Assembly (NCBI RefSeq): GCF_014644455.1
Contig: NZ_BMKS01000006.1
Coordinates: 124,001-188,000 of the forward strand
Source: Caldovatus sediminis
GTDB lineage: Bacteria; Pseudomonadota; Alphaproteobacteria; Acetobacterales; Acetobacteraceae
Direction of reading: 5' to 3'
Length of the DNA stretch: 64,000 bases
In this document: positions 51,530-59,924 of the stretch, piece by piece
Position numbering within the stretch: position 1 is the first letter of the stretch
Layout: the number at the start of each line of letters is the position of its first letter
Program-made: the position numbers and the translations under genes
The notes under the pieces: model-generated
The model's input: only the letters and a program-made list of their open reading frames with translations
Told to the model about the DNA's origin: nothing
Databases searched by the model: none

Positions 51530-52501
51530 ATGCCCGAGACCCACACCATCCCGGCCACGCCCGAGACCGTCCGCTGGGGTGCCTTCGACGCGTCCTTCCC
51601 GCCGGTGGCCACCGTCGCCTCCGGCGACCTCGTCGTCCTCGAATGCGTCTCCGGCGGGCCGGAGGTGCTGCCGCCGCGCGAGGCGATGCTCGCGGTGCAT
51701 CCCGCGCTGCCGCGCATCCACGCCGCCTGCCCGCGGCTCGGCGCGCACATCATCACCGGGCCCGTCGCGGTCGAGGGCGCCGAGCCGGGCGACGCGCTGC
51801 GCGTGGACATCGAGAAGATCGAGCTCGGCGCCGACTGGGGCTACTGCGGCTTCCGCCCGCTCGTCGGCACGCTGCCCGAGGACTTCCCCTTCCGCCGCGT
51901 GCTGCACATCCCGGTGGACCGCGAGCGGCGGGTCTGCCGGCTCCCCTTCGGCCCGCGCGAGGGCGGGACGGAGCTGCACCTCGCGCCCTTCTTCGGCGTG
52001 ATGGGCGTCGCGCCGCCGCGCGACTGGGGCCAGATCAACACCAAGGAGCCGCGCGCGCACGGCGGCAACCTCGACAACAAGGAGCTCGTCGAGGGCACGA
52101 CCCTGTGGCTGCCGGTCTGGACCGAGGGGGCGCTGTTCTCCGCCGGCGACGGGCACGGCGTGCAGGGCGACGGCGAGGTCTGCATCAACGCGCTGGAGAT
52201 GTGCCTGACCGGCCATTTCCGGCTCACCCTCGAGAAGGGCGGCGGGCCGCGGGAGCCGGCGCTGCGCTTCCCGCGCGCGGAGACGCCGACGCACTACGTC
52301 AGCATGGGGATGAACGAGGATCTCGACCTTGCCATGAAGCAGGCGCTGCGCGAGATGATCGCCTTCATCGTCGCGCGCACCAACCTCTCGGCCGCGGACG
52401 CCTACCAGTTCTGCTCGCTCGCGGTGGACTTCCGGGTGACGCAGACGGTGAACGGCGAGAAGGGCGTGCACGGCATGCTGCGCAAGGGGCTGCTGTTCTG
52501 A
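51530..52501 (+). CDS. acetamidase/formamidase family protein
   Basis: 323-residue zinc-dependent amidohydrolase of the formamidase type. Family marks are HIITGPVAVEGAEPGDALRVDI, INTKEPRAHGGNLDNKEL with the metal-binding Asn/Asp region, and SAGDGHGVQGDGEVCINALE. The ATG at 51530 follows CAGGAG. It may release ammonia from short amides; the substrate is not certain. Confidence 0.9.
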   Translation: MPETHTIPATPETVRWGAFDASFPPVATVASGDLVVLECVSGGPEVLPPREAMLAVHPALPRIHAACPRLGAHIITGPVAVEGAEPGDALRVDIEKIELGADWGYCGFRPLVGTLPEDFPFRRVLHIPVDRERRVCRLPFGPREGGTELHLAPFFGVMGVAPPRDWGQINTKEPRAHGGNLDNKELVEGTTLWLPVWTEGALFSAGDGHGVQGDGEVCINALEMCLTGHFRLTLEKGGGPREPALRFPRAETPTHYVSMGMNEDLDLAMKQALREMIAFIVARTNLSAADAYQFCSLAVDFRVTQTVNGEKGVHGMLRKGLLF

Positions 52502-52580
52502 CGCGCCGCCGCCCCCGCTGCCCGGCCGCCCCGGGGCGGGCGCCCGGGCCGCCGCGGCGCGACCGATTGCGGATCATGGG

Positions 52581-52589
52581 TTTTCCACA
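52581..52589 (+). promoter_or_regulatory. near-consensus DnaA box upstream of gcrA
   Basis: TTTTCCACA differs from the DnaA box TTATNCACA at one position. It lies 93 bases before the gcrA start, close to a second TGTGGAGT element (52621) that is a degenerate box in the other orientation. DnaA is known to activate gcrA transcription in Caulobacter. Confidence 0.5.
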
Positions 52590-52624
52590 ACTTTTCGCGT
52601 GTCACGCGGTATCCAGAACTTGTG

Positions 52625-52629
52625 GAGTC
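52625..52629. promoter_or_regulatory. GANTC site upstream of gcrA
   Basis: GAGTC is a CcrM methylation site lying 53 bases before the gcrA start. GcrA itself acts at methylated GANTC promoters, so this may feed back on the gene. It is one site only, so chance remains possible. Confidence 0.4.
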
Positions 52630-52681
52630 CCTGTGCGTTCCCCTACCGTATCTAGTGGTCGGGGGGTCAGGGAGGCCAGCC

Positions 52682-53269
52682 ATGGAATGGTCGGTCGAGG
52701 CGATTGACAGGCTGCGGGTGCTGTGGGCCGAAGGGCTATCCACGGCCGAGATCGGTCGCCGGATGGGGGTGTCGAAGAACGCGGTCGTCGGCAAGGCGCA
52801 TCGGCTGAACCTGCCGGCGCGGCCGAGTCCGATCCGCCGCGATCCGTCCGCGCCGCGGGTGGCGGCGGCGCCGGGTCCGGCGGCGCGGACGGCGGCGTCC
52901 TGCGCGCCGGCGGTTGCGCCGCGGCAGGCGCCCGGCGGCGCGTCGGGAATGGCGGCGGCGGGAGGGGGCCTCGCGGAGCGGGGGAGCGGCGGGACCTCGC
53001 CCGCAGCGGGCCCGATCGGCCGTGGGCGCGCCGCGGTTCCGGTCGCGCGGGCCACCGCCGTGGCGACGGCGGTGCCGCCGGCGGCCGTGGTGCGCAGCTT
53101 TCCGCGCCTTGGCGGGACGACGCGCAGTTGCTGCTGGCCGATCGGCGAGCCGGGCACGCCGGAGTTCCGCTTCTGCGGCGGCGAGGCGATGCCGGGCAAG
53201 CCCTATTGCGCCGAGCACGCCGCGGTGGCGTATGTGAGGGCGCGCGACCGGCGCGAGGACGCAGCCTAG
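52682..53269 (+). CDS. gcrA: GcrA cell cycle regulator
   Basis: Alphaproteobacterial transcription factor that binds sigma-70 RNA polymerase at methylated GANTC promoters to drive S-phase genes. 195 residues. The N-terminal DNA-binding part reads VEAIDRLRVLWAEGLSTAEIGRRMGVSKNAVVGKAHRLNL in outline, the GcrA hallmark. A Pro/Ala-rich linker follows, then a C-terminal domain with CCWPIGEPGTPEFRFCGGEAM and PYCAEHAAVAY, with cysteines and histidine of the sigma-factor-binding part. The ATG at 52682 starts the core directly. Confidence 0.95.
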   Translation: MEWSVEAIDRLRVLWAEGLSTAEIGRRMGVSKNAVVGKAHRLNLPARPSPIRRDPSAPRVAAAPGPAARTAASCAPAVAPRQAPGGASGMAAAGGGLAERGSGGTSPAAGPIGRGRAAVPVARATAVATAVPPAAVVRSFPRLGGTTRSCCWPIGEPGTPEFRFCGGEAMPGKPYCAEHAAVAYVRARDRREDAA

Positions 53270-53294
53270 GCCCGCCGGGGCCGCGCCGGTCCGT

Positions 53295-53318
53295 CCTCCG
53301 CTGGCCTGCCGGCGGAGG
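53295..53318 (+). terminator. hairpin after gcrA
   Basis: CCTCCGCTGG (53295-53304) pairs with CCGGCGGAGG (53309-53318) through ten pairs, one of them G-T, around a 4-base loop. No T-run follows. It lies 26 bases after the gcrA stop and is a plausible terminator. Confidence 0.45.
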
Positions 53319-53406
53319 GCCGGAACGTTCCTCCCGCGCAGCGGAGAAGGGCCGCGCTTGCGTGGGAAGCCCGGTTGGTCTAGCGCGTGCGCATTCGGGG
53401 GAATGC

Positions 53407-54123
53407 ATGGCGGCCAGTCAGTCGCAGCGGCATCGCCGGTCCGACGGAGGGCACCCGCGCGCCGCGCTCGATGCCAAGGCGGTGCGGGAAGCCTACCGGC
53501 GCTGGGCCGGCATCTACGATTCCGTCTTCGGCGGCGTCTCGGCGGCCGGCCGGCGGCGGGCCGTGGAGGCCGTGAACCGGCTCGCCATGCCCGGCGGGCG
53601 GCTGCGGGTGCTCGAGGTTGGCGTCGGCACCGGCCTCGCCCTGCCGCACTACCGCCGCGACATCGAGGTGGTCGGCATCGACCTCTCGCGCGAGATGCTC
53701 GAGCGGGCACGCGAGCGCGTCGCCAGGGAGCGGCTCGTCCATGTGTGCGGCCTGCTCGAGATGGACGCCGAGCGCATGGCCTTCCGCGACGGCGCCTTCG
53801 ACGTGGCGGTGGCGATGTTCACCGCGAGCGTGGTGCCCGACGCCAAGCGCCTGTTCGCCGAGATGGCGCGCGTGGTGCGGCCGGAAGGCACCCTGCTCTT
53901 CGTCAACCACTTCGCCGTCGAGTCCGGCCTGCGCTGGTGGATGGAGCGCAGCATGGCGCCGCTCGCCCGCGTGCTGGGCTGGCATCCGGACTTCAAGCTC
54001 ACCGACCTGCTCGATCCGGCGCAGGTGCCGGTCGAGGCGATCGAGCCCTGCCCGCCCGCCGGGCTGTTCAGCCTGGTGCGCGTGCGCAACCTCGGCGCGC
54101 CGGCAGTGCGGGCGGCCGCCTGA
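53407..54123 (+). CDS. pmtA: phosphatidylethanolamine N-methyltransferase-like protein (Rhodobacter-type PmtA)
   Basis: 238-residue class I methyltransferase. The N-terminus VREAYRRWAGIYDSVFGGVSAAGRRRAVEAVN and motif I VLEVGVGTGLALPHY match the Rhodobacter sphaeroides-type PmtA, which methylates phosphatidylethanolamine towards phosphatidylcholine. The acidic GIDLSREML loop follows. Paralogues methylating other lipids or quinones exist, so the substrate is not certain. An upstream candidate promoter (TTGCGT - 17 bases - TAGCGC near 53357) is weak. Confidence 0.75.
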   Translation: MAASQSQRHRRSDGGHPRAALDAKAVREAYRRWAGIYDSVFGGVSAAGRRRAVEAVNRLAMPGGRLRVLEVGVGTGLALPHYRRDIEVVGIDLSREMLERARERVARERLVHVCGLLEMDAERMAFRDGAFDVAVAMFTASVVPDAKRLFAEMARVVRPEGTLLFVNHFAVESGLRWWMERSMAPLARVLGWHPDFKLTDLLDPAQVPVEAIEPCPPAGLFSLVRVRNLGAPAVRAAA

Positions 54124-54136
54124 CGGCGGCCCCTCC

Positions 54137-55606
54137 TCACACCGGCAGCCGCACCCGCGCGCGCAGGCCGCCGAGCGGGCTCTGCTCCAGCACGATGTCC
54201 CCGCCATGGGCGCGTGCGATGTCGCGCGCGATGGCGAGGCCGAGCCCGGTGCCGCCGGCCGAGAAGCTGGCGAACGGCCGGAACGCCTGCTCCCGCGCCT
54301 CGGCCGGGATGCCGGGGCCGTCGTCGTCCACCGTGACCTGCGCCCAGGCCTCGCCCACCCTGGCGTCGCCGTCCTCGTCCTCGGCCCGCGGCACGCGCGC
54401 AACCGCGACCGCGATGCAGCGCGCGTGCTTGCGCGCATTGTCGAGCAGGTTGCCGATGCAGCGGCGCAGCGCGTCCTGGCGCAGCGGCATGACCAGCGGC
54501 TCCGGCGGCACGTGCACCGCGACCTCGGCGCCGTCGCGCCGCGCCCGCGCCGCCACGTCCTCGACGATGCGCACCAGGTCGGCCTCGACCACCTGCTCGG
54601 TCCCCTCGCCGCGGGCGAAGGCGAGGTAGGCGGCGACCATCCGCTCCATCTCCTCGACGTCCTGGGTGAGCGCCGCGACGTCGTCCTGCCCCTCGCCGCC
54701 TCCTGCCGCGCCGCGGCCCGGCAGCATGGCGAGGGCGAGGCGCATGCGGGTGAGCGGCGTGCGCAGGTCGTGGCTGATGCCGGCCAGGAGCTCGGTGCGC
54801 TGCGTGACGAAGCGGCGGATGCGCGCCTGCATGGCGTTGAAGGCGCTGGCGGCCTGGCGCACCTCGGTCGCGCCCTCGGGCTTGATCGGGCCGATGTCGC
54901 GGCCGAGGCCGAACGCCTCCGCCGCCATCGCGAGGCGCCGGATGGCGCGCACCTGGTTCTTCATGAACAGTGCGGCGACGACGAACAGGATCAGCGACGA
55001 GCCGACCAGCCAGATCACGAACAGGTAGAGCGTGCTGGCGAACAGCCGCTTGCGCGGCGCCTCCACGTGCAGCACGCCGTCCGGGAGCTGCACCCGGATG
55101 ATCACGCTGCGCGGGTCGCTCTGCCAGTCGGTGTCGAAGGGGCGGCGCACGCGCTCGCGCAACGCGGCGTCGAGATCGCCCTCGAGCGGCAGCAGCGGCA
55201 GCGAGGCGCCGCGCTGCGCCGGCGGGCCGAGCGTCGCCCCGTCCTCGAAGGCCAGGGTGAGGTCGAGGCGCCACGCCGCCTGGCGGAAGATCCACGCGCG
55301 TTCCTCGCGGAGCCCCTCGCGCGACAGCAGCTCCACGACGATCCCGACGTCGCCCGCGACGCCGGCGGCGAGGCGGCGGGAGATCACGTCGAGGTGGCTG
55401 CCGTAGAAGACCTGCAGCGCCACCGCCTGGAGGATCACCAGCGGCAGCAGGATGATCAGCAGGCTCCGCCCGAGCAGGCCACGCGGCACCAGCACGCGCA
55501 GCAGCCGCGCCAGCGGGCGGGCGCGGAGGGCGAGGCCCGGGGCGGCGATCCCCGCCGTCGCGCCGCGGTCGCCGGCCGTGCCGCGGTCGGCGGCCGCGCG
55601 CATCAC
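54137..55606 (-). CDS. sensor histidine kinase with HAMP domain
   Basis: 489 residues. Membrane helices at about 47-68 and 192-214 flank a periplasmic sensor region of about 120 residues. A HAMP linker follows, then His279 in the H-box GISHDLRTPLTRMRL, the N-box LLDNARKHA and G-boxes DDGPGIPAEA and GTGLGLAIARDIARAHGG. It is the third gene of the minus-strand operon, overlapping the response regulator by four bases; together they form a two-component system. The signal is unknown. Confidence 0.92.
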   Translation of the reverse strand: MMRAAADRGTAGDRGATAGIAAPGLALRARPLARLLRVLVPRGLLGRSLLIILLPLVILQAVALQVFYGSHLDVISRRLAAGVAGDVGIVVELLSREGLREERAWIFRQAAWRLDLTLAFEDGATLGPPAQRGASLPLLPLEGDLDAALRERVRRPFDTDWQSDPRSVIIRVQLPDGVLHVEAPRKRLFASTLYLFVIWLVGSSLILFVVAALFMKNQVRAIRRLAMAAEAFGLGRDIGPIKPEGATEVRQAASAFNAMQARIRRFVTQRTELLAGISHDLRTPLTRMRLALAMLPGRGAAGGGEGQDDVAALTQDVEEMERMVAAYLAFARGEGTEQVVEADLVRIVEDVAARARRDGAEVAVHVPPEPLVMPLRQDALRRCIGNLLDNARKHARCIAVAVARVPRAEDEDGDARVGEAWAQVTVDDDGPGIPAEAREQAFRPFASFSAGGTGLGLAIARDIARAHGGDIVLEQSPLGGLRARVRLPV

Positions 55607-56334
55607 GGCCCCGGCCGCAGCACGTAGCCGCGGTGGCGGATGGTCTGGAGGAAGCGGGGCTCGCGCGGGTCCGGCTCGATCTTGCGGCGCAGGCGGGTCA
55701 CCTGCACGTCGATCGCGCGCTCGCCGGCCTCGGGGGTGCCGAGGGCGGCGGCGATCTCCTCGCGCGCCAGCACCTCGCCGGCGCGGCGCGCCAGGGCGGC
55801 GAGCAGCGCCGCCTCGCCGCCGGTGAGGCGCACCGGGCCGTCCGGGCCGCGCAGCTCCGCCCGCTCGGGGTCGAACCAGAGGAGGCCGAGCTGGATCGGC
55901 GCCGCCGGCGTGGCGGCGGCCGGCGGCGCGGCGCGCCGCAGGATAGTGCGGATGCGCAGCGCCAGCTCCCGCGGGTCGAAGGGCTTGGGCAGGTAGTCGT
56001 CCACGCCGTGCTCGAAGCCGGCGATGCGGTCGTCCGGCTCGCCGCGCGCGGTGAGCATCAGGATCGGGACGTCGTGGCCCGCGCGGCGCAGCGACTCGGT
56101 CAGGGCGAGGCCGGACTCGCCCGGCATCATCACGTCCAGCACGATCAGGTCGAAGGCGAAGGAGGCGAGCGCGGCGCGCGCCGCGGCGGCGTCGGCCGCG
56201 GCGGTGACGCGGAAGCCCTGTTCGGCGAGGAAGCGCTGCAGCAGCGCCCGCAGCCGCGCGTCGTCGTCCACCACCAGGAGGTGGGGAGCCTCGCCAGGGT
56301 CGGCGGTGGTAGGAACGGCGGCGGGAAGGTTCAT
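55603..56334 (-). CDS. OmpR-family response regulator (PetR-like)
   Basis: 243 residues. The receiver domain (about 18-130) has the acidic pocket VVDDD, phosphorylation site Asp67 in IVLDVMMPG and the Lys in PKPFDP. A C-terminal winged helix (about 140-240) with the LTGGEAALLAAL and VQVTRLRRKIEPDPREPRFLQTIRHRGY segments binds DNA. The gene order MarR - OmpR regulator - kinase is that of petP/petR in Rhodobacter. Overlaps both neighbours by four bases. Confidence 0.93.
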   Translation of the reverse strand: MNLPAAVPTTADPGEAPHLLVVDDDARLRALLQRFLAEQGFRVTAAADAAAARAALASFAFDLIVLDVMMPGESGLALTESLRRAGHDVPILMLTARGEPDDRIAGFEHGVDDYLPKPFDPRELALRIRTILRRAAPPAAATPAAPIQLGLLWFDPERAELRGPDGPVRLTGGEAALLAALARRAGEVLAREEIAAALGTPEAGERAIDVQVTRLRRKIEPDPREPRFLQTIRHRGYVLRPGP

Positions 56335-56987
56335 CGGCGCGTCGGCCCGGCGGCGTTCGGTGCCTCGAGCCGGTCGAGCTGGGCGCGCGCCTCCGCGCCC
56401 ATCAGGCCGCGCATCACGCGGCGGAAGCCCTCGACGGCGGCGGGGCCGGCCTCGCGGTAGGCGCGCATGATGGTCTCGCGCTGCCGCTCGAACAGGCGGC
56501 GCTCGAGCGCCGCGCCCTTCTCCGTCAGGGTCAGCAGGCGCTGGCGCCGGTCGCTCTGGCCGGGCGACTGGGTCACGTAGCCCTGCTCGACCAGCGGCGT
56601 CAGCACCCGCCCGAGCGACTGCTTGGTGATGCCGAGGATCGCCAGCAGTTCGCCCACGGTGATCCCGGGGCGCCGGCCGACGAAATGCAGCACGCGGTGG
56701 TGCGCGCGGCCCATGTCGAGTTCGGCGAGGAGGGCGTCGGCGCCGGCAGTGAACTCACGGTAGCCGAAATAGAGCAGGTCCTGGGCGAGGCGGAGCTCCT
56801 CCTCGCGCAGGAACAGGAGCTGGCGCCCGGCGGCGAGCGGCGCCGCGGGGCGCGCGGCGGTGCCGCCCGCCGCCGCCCCGCCCGGCGTTCCGCCGCCCTC
56901 GGTGCCGGCGGGCCCCGCTGCCACGCTGTCGCCCCTCTTGGCCGGCATGGGTGCCGCGCTCCCGGTTTTGGTCAGCATTATTGACAC
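56331..56987 (-). CDS. MarR-family transcriptional regulator (PetP-like)
   Basis: 218 residues, a winged-helix repressor or sensor. A Gly/Ala/Pro-rich N-terminus of about 50 residues is followed by the MarR core (ELDMGRAHHRVLHFVGRRPGITVGELLAILGITKQSLGRVL in outline, then VEQGYVTQSPGQSDRRQRLLTLTEKG). Possible starts are the ATGs at 56987, 56978 and 56942. The first overlaps the -35 box of the divergent ilvE promoter, so one of the later starts may be real. It heads the operon with the response regulator and kinase. Confidence 0.9.
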   Translation of the reverse strand: MSIMLTKTGSAAPMPAKRGDSVAAGPAGTEGGGTPGGAAAGGTAARPAAPLAAGRQLLFLREEELRLAQDLLYFGYREFTAGADALLAELDMGRAHHRVLHFVGRRPGITVGELLAILGITKQSLGRVLTPLVEQGYVTQSPGQSDRRQRLLTLTEKGAALERRLFERQRETIMRAYREAGPAAVEGFRRVMRGLMGAEARAQLDRLEAPNAAGPTRR

Positions 56988-57010
56988 ATCTCGAGGGCCG
57001 ATCCTAACAT
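56981..57010 (+). promoter_or_regulatory. strong sigma-70 promoter of ilvE
   Basis: A perfect -35 TTGACA (56981-56986), an 18-base spacer and a -10 TAACAT (57005-57010). Transcription would start near 57017, about 54 bases before the ilvE ATG. The -35 overlaps the first codon of the longest MarR reading frame, so the regulator could control this promoter. Confidence 0.7.
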
Positions 57011-57070
57011 GACCCGGCTGCGAGCAACGAAATTGCGCCGTTCAGGACGCATCTTTGGAGGACCGCCACC

Positions 57071-57973
57071 ATGGCCCTGGTTCCCTACGACGATCGCGAC
57101 GGCTGGATCTGGTGGGACGGCCGGATGGTTCCCTGGCGCGACGCCAAGCTGCACGTGCTGAGCCATGGGCTGCATTATGCCAGCGCCGTGTTCGAGGGCG
57201 AACGGGCCTATTCGGGCCACATCTTCAAGCTCCGCGCCCACACCGAGCGGCTGATCAACTCCGGCCGGCTGCTCGGCTTCGAGATCCCGTGGACGGCCGA
57301 GCAGATCGACGCCGCCTGCAAGGAGACCCTGGCGAGGAACGGCCTGACCGACGCCTATGTCCGCCCGATCGCCTGGCGCGGCCCGGAGGAGATGGGGGTC
57401 GCCGCCAAGGCCACCAAGATCCACATGGCGGTCGCGGCGTGGGAGTGGGGCGCCTATTTCGGGGTCGAGCAGCGGATGAAGGGGGTGCGGCTGGCGATCG
57501 CGGAATGGCGGCGCCCCGACCCGCGCACCGCGCCGACGGCGAGCAAGGCCGCCGGCCTCTACATGATCGGCACGCTGTCGAAGCACGCCGCCATGGACCA
57601 GGGCTGCGACGACGCGCTGATGCTCGACTGGAAGGGCGACGTGGCGGAATCCACCGGCGCCAACATCTTCTTCGCGATCGACGGCGCGCTGCACACGCCG
57701 ACCCCGGTCTGCTTCCTCGACGGCATCACGCGGCGGACGGTGATGGGGCTCGCGCGCGCACGGCAGATCGCGGTGGTCGAGCGCACCATCGCGCCGGAGG
57801 AGATGGGGAAGGCGAGCGAGGTCTTCCTCGCCGGCACCGCCGCCGAGGTGACGCCGGTGCGCCAGATCGGCGACCTGACCTTCACGCCGGGCCGGATCAC
57901 CGAGACGCTGATGAAGGACTACGACGCGCTCGTCCGCATGACGCCCGAGGAGGTCGAGAGGCGCGGCGCGTGA
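57071..57973 (+). CDS. ilvE: branched-chain amino-acid aminotransferase
   Basis: PLP-dependent (fold type IV) enzyme that transfers amino groups between branched-chain amino acids and 2-oxoglutarate. The 300 residues include the catalytic Lys159 in TASKAAGLYM, the ESTGANIFF segment (from Glu193) that binds the cofactor, and FLDGITRRTVMGLA. The N-terminus HVLSHGLHYASAVFEGERAY is the IlvE signature. It runs divergently from the MarR operon under a clear promoter. Confidence 0.95.
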   Translation: MALVPYDDRDGWIWWDGRMVPWRDAKLHVLSHGLHYASAVFEGERAYSGHIFKLRAHTERLINSGRLLGFEIPWTAEQIDAACKETLARNGLTDAYVRPIAWRGPEEMGVAAKATKIHMAVAAWEWGAYFGVEQRMKGVRLAIAEWRRPDPRTAPTASKAAGLYMIGTLSKHAAMDQGCDDALMLDWKGDVAESTGANIFFAIDGALHTPTPVCFLDGITRRTVMGLARARQIAVVERTIAPEEMGKASEVFLAGTAAEVTPVRQIGDLTFTPGRITETLMKDYDALVRMTPEEVERRGA

Positions 57974-57987
57974 CGGCGGGATGACGG

Positions 57988-58034
57988 GCGGCGGCGGCCG
58001 CGCCGGGCGAGGAGGTGCGCTGGGCCGCCGCCGC
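57988..58034. terminator. 12-base inverted repeat between convergent ilvE and TauE genes
   Basis: GCGGCGGCGGCC (57988-57999) is repeated inverted as GGCCGCCGCCGC (58023-58034), perfect over twelve pairs with a 23-base loop. It occupies the 90-base gap between two converging genes, so it could end transcription from both sides. Confidence 0.5.
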
Positions 58035-58063
58035 GCCGCGTCTGCGCGCGCCCGGCGGGGGCG

Positions 58064-58825
58064 TCACGGCGCGAAAGCGCGGGCGGCGAGGTAGAGGCCG
58101 AGCGCGAGCAGCGCCCCCTGCACCGCGCGACGGAACCAGAGCTCGGGCAGGCGGGTGCGCAGCCGCTGGCCCGCCGCCATGCCGAGAAAGGCCGGCGCCA
58201 GCCCGGCGAGCGCGGTGAGCCCGCTCTCGAGCGCGAGCATCCCGTGGCGCGCCAGCCCTGCCCCGAGCGGCAGCGTCACGGCCACCACGCCGAGGCCGAA
58301 GCCCTGCACGAACTGGGCGGGCGGCAGGCGCAGCGCCGCGAGCCAGGGCGCCGCCGGCATCAGGAAGCTTCCGGTGAGCCCGGCGAGGAGACCGGAGGCG
58401 CCGCCCATCACGGGGTGCAGCCAGCGCTCCCGGCGCGGCGCGGGCGGGCGCCACTGGGGGCCGAGCAGGGCAAGGCAGGACGCGCCGACGAGCAGCAGGC
58501 CGAGCAGTCCGGAGAGCAGCGCCGCGTCGGACCGGGCGAGCACGCCGACGCCGAACCAGGTGCCGACCGCGGCGGCGAGCGCGAAGGACCAGAGGCGCCG
58601 GAGCGTCGGCCACAGCGCCCCGCCGGCGAGGGCCTGCCAGACATTGGTCGCGAAGGCCGGGAGCAGGACCAGGGCCATCGCGTCCGGCAGGCTGCGCGTC
58701 AGGGCGAGGACGCCGAGGGCGATGGTGGGCAGGCCGAACCCGGTGATGCCCTTGATCGCGCCTGCGAGCAGGAAGACCGCCCAGACGAGGGCCGCGTCGG
58801 CGAGGTCGGGGATCGGCGGGGGCAT
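58064..58825 (-). CDS. TauE/SafE (DUF81) family membrane permease
   Basis: 253 residues, about eight hydrophobic segments. The N-terminal GAIKGITGFGLPTIALGVLAL and the mid-protein VMGGASGLLAGLTGSFLMPAAPWLAAL are the duplicated family signature. Members export sulfite or organosulfonates, but the substrate here is unknown. The gene converges on ilvE and is followed by the Bug-type gene in the same direction, 109 bases away. Confidence 0.85.
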   Translation of the reverse strand: MPPPIPDLADAALVWAVFLLAGAIKGITGFGLPTIALGVLALTRSLPDAMALVLLPAFATNVWQALAGGALWPTLRRLWSFALAAAVGTWFGVGVLARSDAALLSGLLGLLLVGASCLALLGPQWRPPAPRRERWLHPVMGGASGLLAGLTGSFLMPAAPWLAALRLPPAQFVQGFGLGVVAVTLPLGAGLARHGMLALESGLTALAGLAPAFLGMAAGQRLRTRLPELWFRRAVQGALLALGLYLAARAFAP

Positions 58826-58934
58826 GCGCGTCGCAGTCTGCGGGGCGCGCGCGGCGGAGGCTTCCGCCGCGGCCGAAGCGCCGTTCCGGCCGCGCGGGCG
58901 GCCGGTCCGTCCCGCGCGGTGCCGTCGGCCTGCC

Positions 58935-59924
58935 TCAGTCGGCGCGCGCGCCGGAGATGCGGACCGCCTCCTGCCACATCGGGCGCTCGCGCTCGGCGCG
59001 CTCCGTCACCGCCTCCGGCGTGGACCAGGCGATCTGTGCCCCGGTGTCGAGGAAGCGGCGCTGCATCGCCGGATCCTCGGCGAGCGTCTTCAGCGCCGCG
59101 TTCAGCTTGTCCACGATCGGGCGCGGCGTGCCCGCCGGGAAGACGAAGCCCTGCCAGGAGGTGACGACGAAATCCGGGACCCCGGCCTCGACCATGGTCG
59201 GCACGTCGGGCAGCATCGGGAAGCGCACGGCCGAGGTGACGGCGAGCGCGCGCATCTGCCCGTCGCGGATGACCGCCATGTAGCTCGCGAGGTTGTCGAG
59301 GGCGAAGTCCACTTCGCCCTTCAGCATCACCGGGATCGCCTGCGCCGCGCCGCGGAAGGGCACGTGGATCGCCTCGTAGCCGGCGCGGGCGGCGAGCAGG
59401 GCGCCGGAGAGGTGTGGCGTGGTGCCGATGCCCGGCGAGGCGTAGGTGATCCCGCCGCGCTTCGCCTTCGCCCAGGCGATGAACTCGGCGAGGGTGCGCG
59501 AGGGGTTGTGCGCGCTCGGCACGACGGCGACGTTGGGCAGTTCCCAGGCGAGGGCGACGGGGGCGAAGTCGCGCTCCGGGTCGTAGGGCAGGCGGGAGTA
59601 GAGGTAGCGGTTGATGACGAGGTGCGCGACGGCGGCGATGCCGAGGGTGTAGCCGTCCGGCGCCGCCTTGGCGGTGGCCTCGATGCCGATGTTGCCGCCG
59701 GCGCCGGGGCGGTTCTCGACCACGAAGGTCTGGCCGAGCATGGACTGCAGGCGCTCGCAGTAGATGCGCACCAGGATGTCGGTCGAACCGCCCGGCGGCC
59801 AGGGTACGATGGCGCGCACCGGGCGGTTGGGCCAGTCGGTGCCCTGCGCGATGGCCGGCGCGGCGAGCGCGGCGCCGACGGCGCTGGCGGAGAGGATCGC
59901 GTGGCGGCGCGTGATGGGCGGCAT
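58935..59924 (-). CDS. Bug-family (tripartite tricarboxylate transport) substrate-binding protein
   Basis: 329 residues. A signal peptide ends at PAIA-Q (26/27). The mature protein shows the TTT/Bug opening DWPNRPVRAIVPWPPGGSTDIL, then VENRPGAGGNIGIEATAKAAPDGYTL, both family marks. Such proteins bind carboxylates in the periplasm. No TctA/TctB membrane genes are next to it, so it is an orphan here. The ATG at 59924 starts the signal peptide. Confidence 0.92.
   Translation of the reverse strand: MPPITRRHAILSASAVGAALAAPAIAQGTDWPNRPVRAIVPWPPGGSTDILVRIYCERLQSMLGQTFVVENRPGAGGNIGIEATAKAAPDGYTLGIAAVAHLVINRYLYSRLPYDPERDFAPVALAWELPNVAVVPSAHNPSRTLAEFIAWAKAKRGGITYASPGIGTTPHLSGALLAARAGYEAIHVPFRGAAQAIPVMLKGEVDFALDNLASYMAVIRDGQMRALAVTSAVRFPMLPDVPTMVEAGVPDFVVTSWQGFVFPAGTPRPIVDKLNAALKTLAEDPAMQRRFLDTGAQIAWSTPEAVTERAERERPMWQEAVRISGARAD

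Noticed and set aside
57969-58068. CGTGACG/CGTCACG inverted pair around the ilvE and permease stop codons
   Set aside because: The arms are about 90 bases apart and include the stop codons, so the match is probably chance; the inner 12-base repeat is the better terminator candidate.
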